From: Cryptomeria japonica
Lineage: Eukaryota > Streptophyta > Pinopsida > Cupressales > Cupressaceae
Assembly: GCF_030272615.1 (NCBI RefSeq)
Contig: NC_081408.1
Span: forward strand, 308,019,950-308,083,949
Length of the DNA: 64,000 nucleotides
Direction: 5' to 3'
Translations under genes and position numbers: made by a program
Shown here: positions 44,603-59,600 of the stretch, piece after piece
Layout: each line of letters opens with the position of its first letter
How positions within the stretch are numbered: position 1 is the stretch's first letter
Notes under the pieces: model-generated
What the model was told of the DNA's origin: nothing
The model's input: the letters and a program-made list of their open reading frames with translations, nothing else
Databases searched by the model: none

Positions 44603-47600
44603 GTGAAGAGTTTACATTTGTGCAAATTTTGTAATACCTCAAAGGTTTGCAAAGATTTAGTTTAAATTTTGATGGAAAATGTTTTTTGGTTTGATTGTTA
44701 AGAAGTTGCTTAGGCCAAATTGGTGTCCAGGAGCTACCCAAGTGTGTTTGCTTGTGTAGAAGATTGTTTGTTCATGTGGGTTTTCAGTTTTGATTATTTG
44801 CCATGATCTGGCAATGGAAGATTATGGGTGATTTACTGTAGCTTAATAATTTGATCTGTGTTGCGTGGTGCGTTTTTAGGCCATAACCGCACTGAAAAAG
44901 GGAGCATATTTGCTGAAGTACGGGCGGAGAGGGAAGCCTAAATTCTGCCCTTTCAGGCTTTCCAACGTAAGGTTTTGACCCCTTAGGCTAAACAATTTTG
45001 TAACTGGTTAATTCAATTTTTAATTTGCATTTTATCATTAAATGTTATGTGTGAAGTCCCAGTTCCTCAGTGAGATCAGATGGTTATTGGGTATGCTGTG
45101 AATTATCAGATTTTGACAGTATGCACTTGTTTTTGTGCAAGACTGTCAACTTCTTTTTGGCGGGTTGAAGCTGCATAATTGTGTAATTGTCTGTTGTCTT
45201 TTTGTCTTTAATTATAAATTGGATGTATGGATGTCTAGTTATTGCCCAGCAAGATCAAAGGGGTCTAAGGTGTGTTGGTTACTAGCTGTTTTGAATAGTA
45301 TCTCTTACTTCTGCAGTGCTTTCCCTGTGATGCAGCATTTTTGTGGGTGGAAGCTTCCTTGCTAAATAATCTTGTGAACCATTTTTTTTCTTTAGAATTT
45401 ATTCATTGAATGGATGTATGGATGCTTAGTTGTTGTTTACTGACATCAGATGTTACTTGGGTGTTTTGGGAATTATCAACTTGTACAATCAATTTTCGGT
45501 GCAATGTGTTCACAATATTGCAGCATTTTTAAGGGTTAAAGCTTCCTTGATAAATAAGTTCTCTAATGGATTGCTTCCTTCTAGTACTTGTTTATTGATT
45601 GGATGTATAAATGCTTAGCTTTTGCTCACTGATATCAGATGGGACTTTGACGTGTTGAGAATTATCAGCTTGTAACAGTAAGATCAATCTTTTGTGCAAT
45701 GTGCTCATTTTGGGCTTGAAGTTTCCTTGCTAAATAACTTTGTAATTTTTGATATTTCTTTAGTCCCGTGAATGGCTGTATGGATGCTTACTTCTTGTTC
45801 ATTGACATCAGGTGAGAATTGAGTTTTTTTGGAATTATCAGTCTGAAAATCAATCTTTAGTGTAATGCGTGCACCATTTTGCAGCATTATTGTGGGTTGA
45901 AAATTCTATACTTTGTTTCTTTTTAATACTTGATCATCAAATGAATGTGTGGATATGCTTTCCTAGAGATTAAATGGTTCTCTTGTCTGTTGAGAAGCAT
46001 CAGTTTTGAGAAAAACCCTTTCTTTTGTGTCCATTTTTAGTAGAATTTTTTGGATGGAACCTTCTACGCCTTTTGGTTACTCTTGTAGGTCCATGCCTGA
46101 TATTTTTCAATTGGAAAACACCCATTTTTGCAGTTGGATCATGTATTACATGCCCACCGAGGAAATCAAACCTGGATCACCACTTAGAGAGTGAAATCCC
46201 TTGATCATTTGACAATCATTCCATGGATTTTTTAACTTATTTCCATTGCCTTTTCTGGTTGGTATGAATGTCTTGTATTCCCACAACCTCAAGTCTTCCC
46301 AGTGATGGGTTGCAATGCTATTGACAGAAACAGTTAGGCAATGTTCTGACTCCTGTGTAAATGCCTTTTTGAGGACTATTGTGACTCAGTATACAAGGTA
46401 CTGAGATGCAGAGCAGAACATGCTGGGCAACTTTAAACTAGTCCGGAGGCAACTTAAGGTTTTCAGTCTGTAAGAAAGTAACGAAGTTTATTTGGTTAAG
46501 CTGGGAAGTGTAAATATCACCTTGGACTCTAAAGGGACAATTAGTTACTAATTAAACACAATGCCTAACTCATTTGCTATCAGTTTTGATTATATAGGCT
46601 ACCTGACAAAAAAATACTCTCATGCACAGATCTTCTACTTCAGGGCAGTGGAGAGGCTATCAAGTGAGCATATTTGGGTGAATCTCAGAAGACAGCTACG
46701 TCTGTCCAAGGGATGCTAGTTAGCATTATACACCTGACAAACCATTTAGGTTTCTTCCTGTGGGTGTTGACTGGGATCATAGACGTCTTGATCTATAGTA
46801 TTGGGGTTGACTGATCCTGACACATTTATTCTATTTTTGATACTTATTTTTGTGAAATAAATAAATTCAATTAGCTAATCCTGACAAATTTACTCCACTC
46901 CATGTATATGTTTTCCTGAAATAGTCTAATAGATTAAAGCTGGCAAGCTACACAGGTTTCTTCTCGTGGGTTTTACTGTTGACTGGCATCTTAGAGGTCT
47001 TTGACTATTGGGTTTGACCGATCCTGACAGATTTATTCCATTTCTAATAATTATTTTTGTGAAATAAAAGAAAACAATTAGTTAATTCTGATAAATTTAC
47101 TCCACTCTCCAAGTACTTGTTTTCTTGAAATAGTCTAATAGATTTTATACCTTGCTAGGAAACCACGTAGTTTTCGGCTTGTGAGTATTGACTGACATCA
47201 TAAAGGTCTTGATCTATAGTATTGTGTTTGACCGATCCTGATAGATTTATTCCTTTCCCTAGTACTTATTTTCATGAAATAAAAGAAAATAATTAGGTCA
47301 TCCTGACAAATTTATTCCATTCCAAGTACATGTTTTAGAAATATTCTAATAGATTAATTCAATCAACTAGGGAAGTCTGAGAGTAACTGAATCAAATTGT
47401 ATTAGTCTTGTCTTGTAGTCTATTTGAGCCTTTGTAGAGTATGTGAAAAGGGCTTTTTGAAGGTAAAAGTTTCTGGAGGGCAGAGATGGTTCAGTGGAAC
47501 AGGAAAAGTATGTTTAAGATTGAATGAGACTATGGAATATAATGACAATGTCAATCACAAGGCTAGTCTACAATCAGGAATGAGCCAGTGAAGCGCAAAA

Positions 47601-50600
47601 GGCCTATTTAAGCTCACAAAAGATAACGTCAAACCTGAGGTGAATTTACATTTATATTATCAGAGATAAGACATTGTGAGGATACTTTGAGTTTACAGTA
47701 ATTTCATGCATGCAGATAAATGTAAACTAAATGATAACTACTGGGGCCCCTTGGACTGCAACTGGCATGTATTTACTCTTGACTCTTGATTAGGTGGCAA
47801 GCTTTGCAAGCACTACAACAGCTAGAAGTAGTGGTCAGGGGTTGATCTGATGGCTATTAAGTGGAAGGATTATCAATTGCCTGCTACAGTAGTCTGGTAC
47901 TCCTGGAGGCTAGGAAAATTCATTGCCATTAGATTTTTACTTCATATATGACCATTTCTTTTTTGAGTAGACTTCCTTTTGTTTTTTTCAGCATGTTTAT
48001 ATTTTCCTATTTTTCAAAATATAGTTTGTAGAGTGAATTTGAGCTGTTTTCCTGGAAGATAAATGGGACAAGCAAGGAGTGTTTGCAAAAGCCAGTTAGT
48101 AATAACAAATATGTCCTCATTTAAAATTCAGGACTGCTACGTATTTATGTGTTATCTTGTTATATCTTTTTGGAGCATTTATTGTGTTCTTGTGAGTGCA
48201 TATTCAGGAAAGAAGTATTTTTTTGTTAACTGGATGCTGTTTTCCTGATCATAAAAGCTAACAAGCCTGTAGAAAACTTGCCCCAAGCTACGTGGTAAGA
48301 GGAACCATCCTAGAAAATTTGAAGTGAAATTGTGATGAGGCTTATAAAGTAATTTGATAAAGCATGCAGTAATTAATAAATGAATCTCACTTCTGTAATG
48401 TTGTATAAGCTGTAAAACACATTATACCTTGCTTGTCAAAGGTTGCCAAGATAATTTTAATTTGATTTTCCGTTTCTGCTTAAAGTGACAAATAAAATGA
48501 ATCAGCAGAAATCACTCAAATATACATAGCAGAAATATGATTAGAGTGCTTAAGCTAAAGCTATTCATAACCTAGCAAGCGTTCTCTTACCTTGGAGACA
48601 CAATCTGTCAATCAGTAGAAATTCTGTGATATGTAACCAAAAAGGTCACGTTGCAATTGATGTGAACTTAAAAGTGGATCTTTGCAGCTCTTAATTCAGA
48701 ACAGGATTGCATCTAGATTATCATGTTTAATAATATTTTGCAAACGCAGCTTAGCTAATGCAAAGTTGTCCTTACAAAATAGCAAATAAAGTTAAAACTA
48801 TATTGCAAGGACCTAAATTGAACCTAATTAATCTAGATTGTTGAATTCCTGAGAGTGAAAGACAGCTGTAATAGCCAAGTCAGAATGTAATTACAATGAC
48901 AGCCACCTGAATCTGCTTACTATGGCTTTTCTCAGATCATACAATTTTCTTAATTCTTCTGTCCATCTGAGAAGGAATCCTCTCTTGCTAGCAACATTTT
49001 CTTTTGGAATAGGATAGTAAATGGTCCATTCAATCTCTCATTATGTTACCTGAAATTGTCCTTCCTTGGGTTCCAATAGAAAATGTGTCTTAGAAATGGC
49101 TTAAAAGTGTCTTAACTCTTTTGTAGACACGGGCATCCTTAAAATTTTTGGGGATGCCTGGAGAAAACATGTGCTTCCTGAACTCTCTAGACACGGGCAT
49201 CCTTAAAAATTTTGGGGATGCCTGGAGAAAACATGTGCGTCCTGAAGTCTCTATGCACCTAATTCCATCTTTTTCATGCATACAACCAATTCAACCAGGA
49301 CCTTAAAGGATGAATTCAAAAGATGCAAGAGAGTGCTAGATGAAATTGACAAGATGCTTTGAGGTTGGAATCAATTTCAACATTAGTATGAGAGAGTGGT
49401 TTTCATCAATTGTGATTAATCTGGAAGATGACTAAATACAATTCTGTATAAATTTTTTATGTTGTCTTCCAGAGTCTACCTTGTCGTGATCAAGGACTTA
49501 TTTTCAGTATTTTTTACTGGCTCCATTTTGGAGTAGGTGGTAGGGGGCGAACTTCACTCATTATTGGATGGAGCTTCTGGGTTGCATTGTTGAAAAGACA
49601 AGTTGAATGCCACACATTTGTGGTAGAAGTGAATATCTATTCTTCAACAAAATGTCTTTCATGAGTCTGCATATTGGATTATCCTGCAAAGCCTTTTTTG
49701 AGAAACTGATCAACAAATGTCAAAGTTCTCTTGGACAATTGGTCCATCCATGGCCCTACGATACCTGAGCCCTGGCAGAATGCATACATATTATGAACCC
49801 TGAAGGATAATTGAGTATTAATTAAATCAGTTATGCAGAGAACTTGGTTATGAAGAAAAATATCAGTTATGCAGGGATTTGCCTTTTATGTCCTGACACA
49901 TTCATCCATTACTACATCAGTTATTTATCAGTTTTGTTTGCCATTATCTATGCAATGATAATTAGGAATGTTTTAGTTAAAGGAGTTGTAAGTTGGGTAC
50001 ACTAAAATCTTTAAGCTTTGAGTTATAATAGGTCTTTAATCCTTATTTTAAGAGTGTGGGTTCGAAAAATATTGAGCAGGATCCTATAGGACTGATTGTC
50101 ACCAACTGCTTCAACCATACTTCTCTTGGTGTGTTTTTCTGAAAATGCAAAATATCTTAAGGCGTACAAAATATTTTTCTTTCATTTACTTTCACGAGTT
50201 TTTTAGAGGTTCAGATACAAAATATTAAAGAGAAAAAAAGATTTCCTTTCCAAAAAGTTCAATCATTTTGCAATAGCTGTTTTTTTGTAGTTTGATTTTA
50301 TTAGTTTCAGATCTGAACCATGACAGTGGTATCAGAGCTGCAACTTTGAAATATTAGATCTAGTGTTTTGCCAGCTTTAGCAACAGGTTCCTGTTTGGAA
50401 CATAAGAGTGGCATCAAGGCCACCTTTTTGGCTTCATGGGGGTACCGCCAACGGTTTCAGTCTTGCTACACAAAGGTGGGAAAATCTGCAAATCAGAAAT
50501 GGTACTGCATGGGGGAAGCTATCACCAGTTTGATGGGAGAATCAAAGGAGTCTATGAACCAGATGCACAATGTTATCTTAAGCAAGGATAGGACTTTAAA

Positions 50601-53600
50601 TGCTTTAGCTTGATCCATATAAAATAGAGATCAAAGAGATTGGCTTGAGAATGAGAAAGAGGACTTTCAAATGCCTAAAGACTGAAGAAAAGAAGCTAGA
50701 AATTACAATCTATGGGAGAAGACTTTTGCAAGATATAATTTTGAAGGCAAAGGTAATTGTTTAGGTCACTGCTAAGCGAGACACCAATTTGGTTTGAGTT
50801 GCCACTTGTGGAAGCCCACAGGGTGGCTGCTTTTCCATTTACCTTATATATTGTTCAACAAGATGCACAAACGCTTCCGCCTTCTAGATTCAAATCTGTG
50901 CCTCCTCTATAGAGTACACATGCCTTCACCATCAGGCCCATTCAGGTATCACATAGACACCTGCTAGAAGATCAAGAGGGGAAATGGGAATTGACTAAAT
51001 CAAAGTTTGATGGGTTTTGATGCAGTGGATGGCAATTTCAATCAAAGGGATCGGATTGGGAGGAGGGTTCGTTTTTTAGACTACAGCCTATGAGAGATTC
51101 TTAAAAAATCCCTTTTGCTATATTACACCTCAATTGACCAACTTTTGTTGACTGATGGAATATGTTGGAGCATGTCACAGAAGCAGATGATGGTGTTGGT
51201 GAGCAGACTATTCACAAATGTATGAACCCACACTATACATTTGTGAATAAATTTGATGTTGGACTGTTGTCAGGCTCTCTCAAACTGTAGCCAGGCATTA
51301 GGGTGATTTCCTTAGGTGAAATCAAGAGACTTTCGGAGAATATCCTTTACTGGTTTTGCTCCCTTTGGGATGAAATTTGACTGACTTTGGCATTAGCAAC
51401 ATTCAGGTTCAAAATCTGATTCCATGTGTGTAGTGGATATCAGTTTCTAGGTTCATCAGAGCATAGGCAAGCACCAGAGATCCAAGATAATGAAAGATGC
51501 TATGGAAACAGAAGGTTCTGAAAAGAAGCACCCAATCAAAGAATTGACATGGTACTGAACACCATCCAGACATGTCAAAGATTTTTTGATTAAGGTCAAA
51601 GTGTATCATGATTCTCTCATGTCTGTTCTTGAGTGGCATTACTGCCAGTATTTGATAGAGATGGTGAAATATTACAATCCAGAGTTTATAAATTGGTAGT
51701 TATAGTGATGAAAAGCATGTTGTGATCTCTTATGAACTCATTGATTTTGACAAAATTCCTAGGCTGCTCTAGGTGAGATGAGGAATTAATGTGCCTCAGC
51801 CCTAGCCAGAAGAAGATCCGAATAGTGGATTGAAAACACATATTTTGCAGTTAGATGGACTGTGATTCCTCCAAGATTTGTTTATTTTTTCTATTTGGCA
51901 GATATTGTCTCTTGAGGGCCTATCTATGGGAGTGGTTCAGAATTTTTGGCCTATTATATTTTATTCAAGATTGTACTTTTCTTATGAGGATGATTCAAGG
52001 ATTGCAAGTATGCATGCATGAGATTGCCTTTTTATTGGATGCACTTTATGGGAATAGGTGTACACTACCTGATGATATGACATCCCAGCTTTGTGATCTG
52101 GAGAATCCTACCGTTTTCAGGTGGGAGCATATTGGGATTAAGTTTTCTTTGTTGCAGACCAAATTTTCTAATTCCCACACTTAACAACTGGGATTAAGTT
52201 TTCTTTGTTGCAGACCAAACTCTCTAATTCCCACACTTAAACAACTCAAGGTGCATATGCTATATAGGAGCAAAATGATGCAGTAGATGTAGAAGAACCA
52301 AAGAATAAGCCAAGGTGGTGCTTGGGACTTCATTTGGGTGATAGTTCGTGTAATTGTTTGAATTTTGACTCCGAATAGGATCAGATGATTTTGAAGCTAG
52401 CTAGGAGGAGGTTCCTCTTTTCAGTGTAGAATAGATTGCATACAGATTGTACCCCAGGTCACTCATCTTTTCTATGAATCCCTTAAGGGGCTAGATTCCT
52501 CAAGGAACTTCTGCCATGTCATGTTGCCACTATTAATGATTCAGACAAAGAAGTTGTAGTTTCTGCATGCACTGGTGTTTTCCTTTGCCTCTGTCCATGT
52601 GTGATTCATAATTTTATTTGCCAATTCTGCTTCTATGATTACTGAGTCCACTAGATCATTATTGGGGAAAATGTTACCAAGCACAAAAATTCTTGTCCAT
52701 TTTTTGAGTGACACTACAAATGGTTTCCATGCACTAGCTTGAGGATTTATTTTGAATGATACTGTGAATAATGTGAATTTTGAGCAGCCACTTAACCCTC
52801 AACCTATGCCTCCTGTGCTTGTTGATTTTATTGAAGTTTGAACATATTATTTTTATCTGAGCCTAGCATGTATGAGTAGTTGGAGAGAAGCAATGAGAGA
52901 ATGAAAAAATACATGATTCGCAAGTGTAGAAGGGGTGTGTAGCAACTCTCCATGCAGACTCGTCTTAATTTTTTTTGTCGTTTACATCCCCGATTAGGAC
53001 AGAGTGGCATGGTCAACACCACCATTTCCAGATATTTGAGGATGAGGAGACCACCTTGCACAGGTGGCAAAGGGTTTGTTATGTATATGAGAAGTTGAGG
53101 CATTCTCATTTCCTATTATGGCAGCAACACAGGTACTTTGTGCCATGAGAGTTCATCTATGAATGAAAATGGATCCTTTTATAGTCCACGACATGGGCAA
53201 TCTGCTTTTGGGTCTACGGATGGCTTATAGTCTATGTGACTACCCTGTACTCTATGGAGGAGGCACCTAACTATGCTACAAACAAGGTGCACATACTCTA
53301 CACCCTGCAGGTTTTGAACTTGTGACCTCTCTTTCAAGAGTACAAGTTGTCCACTATTAGGCCAACTTAGGAGTACATGAGTATGCTCTTCATTAAAGGG
53401 AAAAGTATTTCTGCTAGAAGCACAAGGCAGATGGTTGGCACAGCACGTGATTATGAAGCTGAAGAATGGAATATTTCCAAAATAAGGTGCAATGCACTAT
53501 CCTACATGGATAGCAATGGTTTATTTGCAGTTTTTGTTTATGGAAAGTCAACAGTAATTTATCATAAGCTAACTCATAAATAATCAATGTACTGAGAAGA

Positions 53601-56600
53601 TTGCCTTTAAGAATCAACAGCTGCAGAAAATGCTGGTATGTTATTGATGGGAGGGTGTCAAACCATGAACTATTGCATTGCATATCATCTGAACATTGAT
53701 GAAAGTAACATTTGGGACAGACAGAAAAGCATGCTGATATGAAGAAGAAACTGAGTTGGATGCAGCAACATCGCAAGTAACATATTTGAGCAAGCAGTTG
53801 GATTAGGAGTCATTGACCTATGGCAGTATAATTGAGGATATGAAGGCTTGGCTAATCGACTTGAATGAGATTATCAAACATACTGGGCAGTATGAGGCAA
53901 AAGGGAAATAAAAAGAGAAGTTTGAAGCTAAAGTACTTAGACAATTGAGGCATCAAAGAGGATACACAGAATGTTTTAAAATTGAAAAAGAATAAAGGTG
54001 ACTTCATCTAGTCATTACCAGCTCAAGATGGGGCGGGGACACAAGCAAGGGAATACATACATGATTCACAAATGGAGAAAGGGTGTGTTGCATCTCACCA
54101 TGCAGAAGTGACAGATATTTCTTTGTCTCTTAGATCTGTTCAGGACAGACAGGCAGAGTCAAAACCACTTGCTAGTGCCTACTTATATTAGAGGAGGATG
54201 AGGCTAGTAGTGAAATGCATACACTTCTGAAGATGCATAAGAGATATATCTTTGTGTCATTCAATCAATTGAGAACTATGCATGAGAGAGAGCATTGCTG
54301 CAGTAACCTTCAAATTCATATTTCATGCCTTCATTTTTTTTTTCTTAAAGGCAAGACTTGTAGTTAAAGCACATACTACATCTCACAAATCAAGTTCACC
54401 TCTATGGAACTTCAAAAGATAAACGCCAGATTCACAGAAACCAGATCTAATTGAGATCACACTTCTTTGGAGGTGTTGTACATATCTGCAATTATAGTTA
54501 GAACTGACTGTGGTTTGTGGAACTCAATGCATCTTTGAGTAACAGGTCTAGTTAGCTTACTGCATTCAAAGTAACACAATCATCAAATGTTAGTAATTGA
54601 AACTCATGCAGGTGTCAAGTGTTAATTGACTGATTCATTTTTTATGCATAGCCAAGTGTCACTTGGTCAATCACTGTACCTTGCATTGTGGCAAGTGTCA
54701 CTTGACCAAGTTCATCAAACATGCATGAATCAAGTGTCACTTGATCTCATCACGGGTACCCCAATAATCAAGTGTTACTTGATAATAATGAAGTTCGAGT
54801 ATAATAAGACTTACTAAGCCTTCCCAAGTGTTTATTATTCAGCCTCAAATGTTACTTGATCAGATTTGAATATCATAGGGCATGCAGACATATCTTGCCT
54901 GTCATATTATGTTTAAGTTACTTTATGACACATCGAGTGTTACTTGAGCATTACTTGGACTACATTAGGTCCTTTACTGACCCTTCATGCAATGATTTAA
55001 GGCTTTAATCTGTACAAAAGAAAACTTACCTTCAACAATGCTAACATGATTTTGGAGACTTAATACACTTAGCTATTTAGGTTCTATTCTTTTCATAAGG
55101 CTCCTATATCCTAAATTTCATGTTAAAATAATTTTAGGAATGTTCCGAAAATTGGAACCTATTTTTACTATTGAAAGGTTGTTTTTAATCTAATTAATTT
55201 GAGTTCAATTGAAGCATATTTTAGTGTTGGAGAGTCATTTTTGTCAATGTGGCACATTGAGGAGGTGTGTACAGGGATTTTGAGGTTGATCTGGAGCATC
55301 ATGGGGATGAAGACAATTTTTGTACACAATTTTGGCTCACAATGGCAGGTTCTCCCTTGTTCACAGTCTGGTTGCCTGGTGAACACTTGTTCACCCCTGC
55401 GAATAGTACTGGTAATAGAGGTGAACACATATAATTTGAACATGAGGATAAAATTGGAAAGAATTGTTGGTTTCTTTCAACTTCCAAATGTCAAAGTTCT
55501 TGATTTATCTACTTGGGAAATTTGTTGGTTTTAGACTTTCAGATTTAAACTATACTCAGAAAAACTGAAGTTAATTACTAAATCAATATATTTGCTGTTT
55601 AGTTTAATTACTTTCAGACTTAGACATAAACATAAATTGAGCAAAATGAACACGACACACGAATACCCTGGGAAAACCTCCTAGGAGGAAAAACCCAGCC
55701 AAAAGATCCTCAGATCTGACTATGAATTATATCCAATTGTAACAGTACATTACTTAGCTGGTAGCTTTGATGTGGCACACCAATTTGTCTAAGCCTTTCA
55801 CACAGCAATACACCTCTTGAATCTGTTTTGCATGTAACAGCAAGATGACCTTCAGATGAACAGATCTGGAAATTGTCTTTGGCTTCACATATGTCTTGCA
55901 ATTTGCATCTTCTATTGAAGTTCACCCTTGTATTAACAATCGCCTCAATGCACACTTCCTTCACTTCGCATTTAGAATTCTTTCTTTCTGATTTTCGCAC
56001 TTGCAGAATAATTATCACATGTAATGTAATTGTATATTGAATGCATCAAATGATGCTCAATATATACAAGGATAGACTCCAAGGTTGAGTCGGCTGAGAG
56101 GAGTATTGGCACCATATTTTAAATAACAACCACACACGTTACAATGCATAGGCCCCATTTAATTTGGTGCTACACGCTAAGTAAAGGCAACATGGGCCCG
56201 GCCTCTTTAGTTGGGTTCTAATGTTGCCTATCGGCAATTAGAACCCAACACAAATGTGCTTTATTTTCGAATCTAAGTTACAATAAAAACAACAAAATTC
56301 ACACATCTATTTAGCGAGTTTGGCTATCTGTTTTGGAGGTTGGCACTCTTGTTTACCTTCATTGAAAGAGAAATTATGTAGGTTAAGCCATTGTCGGAAT
56401 AGGGCTTGAGGCAGAGCAGCTTGTGGATGAATAGAATCACTTGTCATTTATTGAAGAGTTGTAATGGTCAGATGTAGACTGACATTAATTCATATTAGTT
56501 GTACTTGATTGGTCATAGACTTATGGATTCTGGAGAGTATTTGCTCATCCAACAGGAGTTTTTCCCCTTTCAGGTTTCTTTAGACCAATTCTTGTGTCAC

Positions 56601-59600
56601 TGTCATTGTCAAGTGTTCTGCTTCTATTTTTATGCTATTGTTTTTGTACTGCATTTCTTGTTTCGTATTCGCTTAAAGGATGTTTGAGACTTGAGTAACT
56701 AGCATTAGTGCTTTATATGGTGAGCTGTTTCGGAATATCCAGAGCAGTTTACGGATCAGTAGAGTTCCATCTTCCATTATTCTATGGTTATCTAGATATA
56801 CTTAATATTTTTTTTATTTCTACTTGAGTTTCATGTCTGGCAATATTAGATTACATTCCTTTTGATTTTTTTTTCAGTTTGCAAGATTATTATAAGTCTA
56901 TTTATAAGTTCAAAGGCTCTTGTAAGCAATGACAACAGCTCAAATAACATCTTCAACAGTTATTGATCTATGAGATTCAACTACTACATGGTTTGTGGTG
57001 AACCATTACTAGGTCTTATTGTCAGAATTAAATTGTTTCTTGCTTATTGGATGAGATTTTACCCTGAACATTAGGATTATACTTTCTTTGTATAATATGA
57101 TCCAGTGCTTTACTCTACATGTTTAGTGTTCTCAACTGATTCCCTTAATTTTTGGCGTCTTTGTAGGATGAATCTGTCTTGTTATGGTACTCCGGCAAAG
57201 CAGAAAAACATGTCAAACTGATCCATGTAACCCGGATTGTTCCCGGCCAGCGCACTGTAAGATTTATCTTTCTTGACATGTTCATGACAATATAAAACCA
57301 TGCTCTCGTACACTGAATTTTGCATTACTGCAATCTATTACATAAAAGTGAAAAGATGATAACAGTGATGTTTATTGAAGAACACTGAACATTTAGGGAA
57401 TATATTTTTCTAGATTTGATCTCATGATCATTTAAGAAACTGATTACTGGCGAGGAAAAAGGCTGAGAAACAAGATAGTCTAGGTCAAAGAACTCTCAAA
57501 CTCATTTGTTTTGCCATGTGCTCTCCAAGTCCAAGTTGGCAAGCATGAAAGTGCTAGTGCCAGTGGCACTGTTTGTGGTTCTTCTAATTTACTAGTTCTT
57601 ACATCATCTAATATAGATGGTGATGATGATATTTTGAAAACCCATGTGATGATGTTTGATCAGTGATGGCTGATTGTTGATGCCTGACATTATTACTTTT
57701 TAATTTTAATATATATCATGACATTTGAATTTGACTAATTGACATTGTAATATTTTTTCTTTTTATGGTGGTTTTGTTTATTAACAATATATGATGCTGT
57801 GTATGGTATTTTGAACTTAATTACTGCTTTTATACTAAGTTACTGGTTCGGGTTCGAAAAACCCGGTACGCCGGTACGACAAAATTTTGAAAAGGGGTTT
57901 GGGTTCGTTTGGGTTCGTTAGTACAAAAACATGTAAATTTTTTATATATATATATATATATATATTTTGATATTTTTGAAGCCTATAAGCATGAATTAAA
58001 ATTTGCATGTCACATAACATCATATAAATAACAAAACAAACAAAAACTTGTAATCATAGCATCATGATCATACCATAATAGCATCATATACATCAAGTTT
58101 AATATCAAAATGACAAAATATTCAAGTATCATTATTTCAACTTTCAACAATATAAACTTAAAGTTTAATCATCAAATGGATCATCTAATTCATCCTCCTC
58201 CTCCTCCTCCTCCTCATTGACATTGACATTAGATGAGCCAATGCCACTTGCACTTGCACTATAAGTTGGCTCAATTTCCGAGTCATCAAGTGTCAATGCA
58301 AGAAGCTGAGAAACAGGAGCATCCAAATCAGTATGCTCTGGCTCTATATCCCACATCTTTGTTTCCCCTTGTGTGTAGTCATGTTGTTTGTGTGAAAGAA
58401 GACGTAGGTTGGAATGGACATATACTAAATTCTCCGCTCTTTTTGATAGCAGCCTATTGTGCTTTACTGAGTGGATGAAAGAGTATGTGCTCCAATTTCT
58501 TTCTGAAGTAGATGAACGAGCAACCTATGAAGACAAAGTAAACAATTAAAGTTATACATTAATAAAAATAAAATTACTAGCAACCTTTGAAGACAAAGTA
58601 AACTATAAATAAACTAAAACTTGTAAATTTAAAATTTTAATTAATTAAACTTACTTGTGATAAAACTTCTATAGCAAGGGGTTGTAGGCGTTGGAAGCAT
58701 GTGCCATGGAAGTACCACCAGCTATAAGCATCCATCTTGGATCTATGACGAAGTGCATCAACACTTAGACCATTCCCATTTGCGAATTCTATGAATTCAT
58801 TTGTAACAACATCTCGCAAATCATCATCGGGATATAGTCTTAAGAAATGCTGCCTTGTACCCATTAGATACTTCTAGATCTCTCCATGGTGGAATCCTTC
58901 TTGGTTTATCAAGAAACTGATTTCTATAGTACTTAGGTGTCAAGGCATAGGCAAGAAGGTGCAAAGGAGTGGTCATCTTATTCTACCTTTCTACAATAAT
59001 TACTTCCAGTTCTTTGAAGAATTTCTCCTGAGGATCATTCTCTTTTTCATTTATAGTGACCTTTATTTTTTCAAGCATTGAGTCAATGCCATCATAAATC
59101 TCACCTATGCAAGGCCTATCCATGTCTGTATAGCGAATCATGCTCATGATGGGCTCAGTGATACTTAGGAGATATGTAACAAGATCCCACCATCTCTTAT
59201 TCAATATTCTATCCATAATTTTTTCTGCCCTCTCAGTGCTACTTTGCTTCCATACAACCCAATTGGTGCTGATCACCATATTGCATAGTGCCACTCTAAC
59301 TTTCACAAGTCGTCTTAAGACGACTGTGTTTGATGCAAAACGGTTCTCAGCAACCTATAACACAAATTAATGCCAAATGATTAAAAAATAAAGCCAAACT
59401 TTAAAGAAGAATACACAATATAGCTTACACAATGATATTATGAACATTGAAAATTAAAAAAAATCAGAAAATGTAAAATTAAATTACTATTTCACTTACC
59501 TTCAATAGCTCCAAATTCGAATAGGTTCTAAAAATCCCTTGAGACGTGGTGGTTTGTGATGAACATCTGGATGTCCTCAGCCTCTGCATACACATCTTTG

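Larger units (their letters stand above)
44967..57166 (+). other. Intron 2 of the PRAF-like gene, 12.2 kb, repeat-filled
   Basis: Starts GTAAGG and ends TTTGTAG. It contains two tandem satellites (45050-46010, 46745-47365), a 64-bp duplication (49124), a copia-type primer-site relic (50325), a diverged retroelement interior, a palindrome array (54613-54950) and a probable solo LTR (55523-56250). The stretch 47370-49120 shows nothing I can name. None of the long frames inside resembles host exons of this family. Confidence 0.9.

Noticed and set aside
53414-53776. Cys-rich 120-codon minus-strand frame in intron 2
   Set aside because: No spacing typical of a zinc finger or secreted peptide, and it lies in repeat debris; likely chance.
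55168-55534. Overlapping frames near the palindrome array and solo LTR as host exons
   Set aside because: No similarity to PRAF/RLD exons, and the exon 2 to exon 3 junction is already in phase without them.
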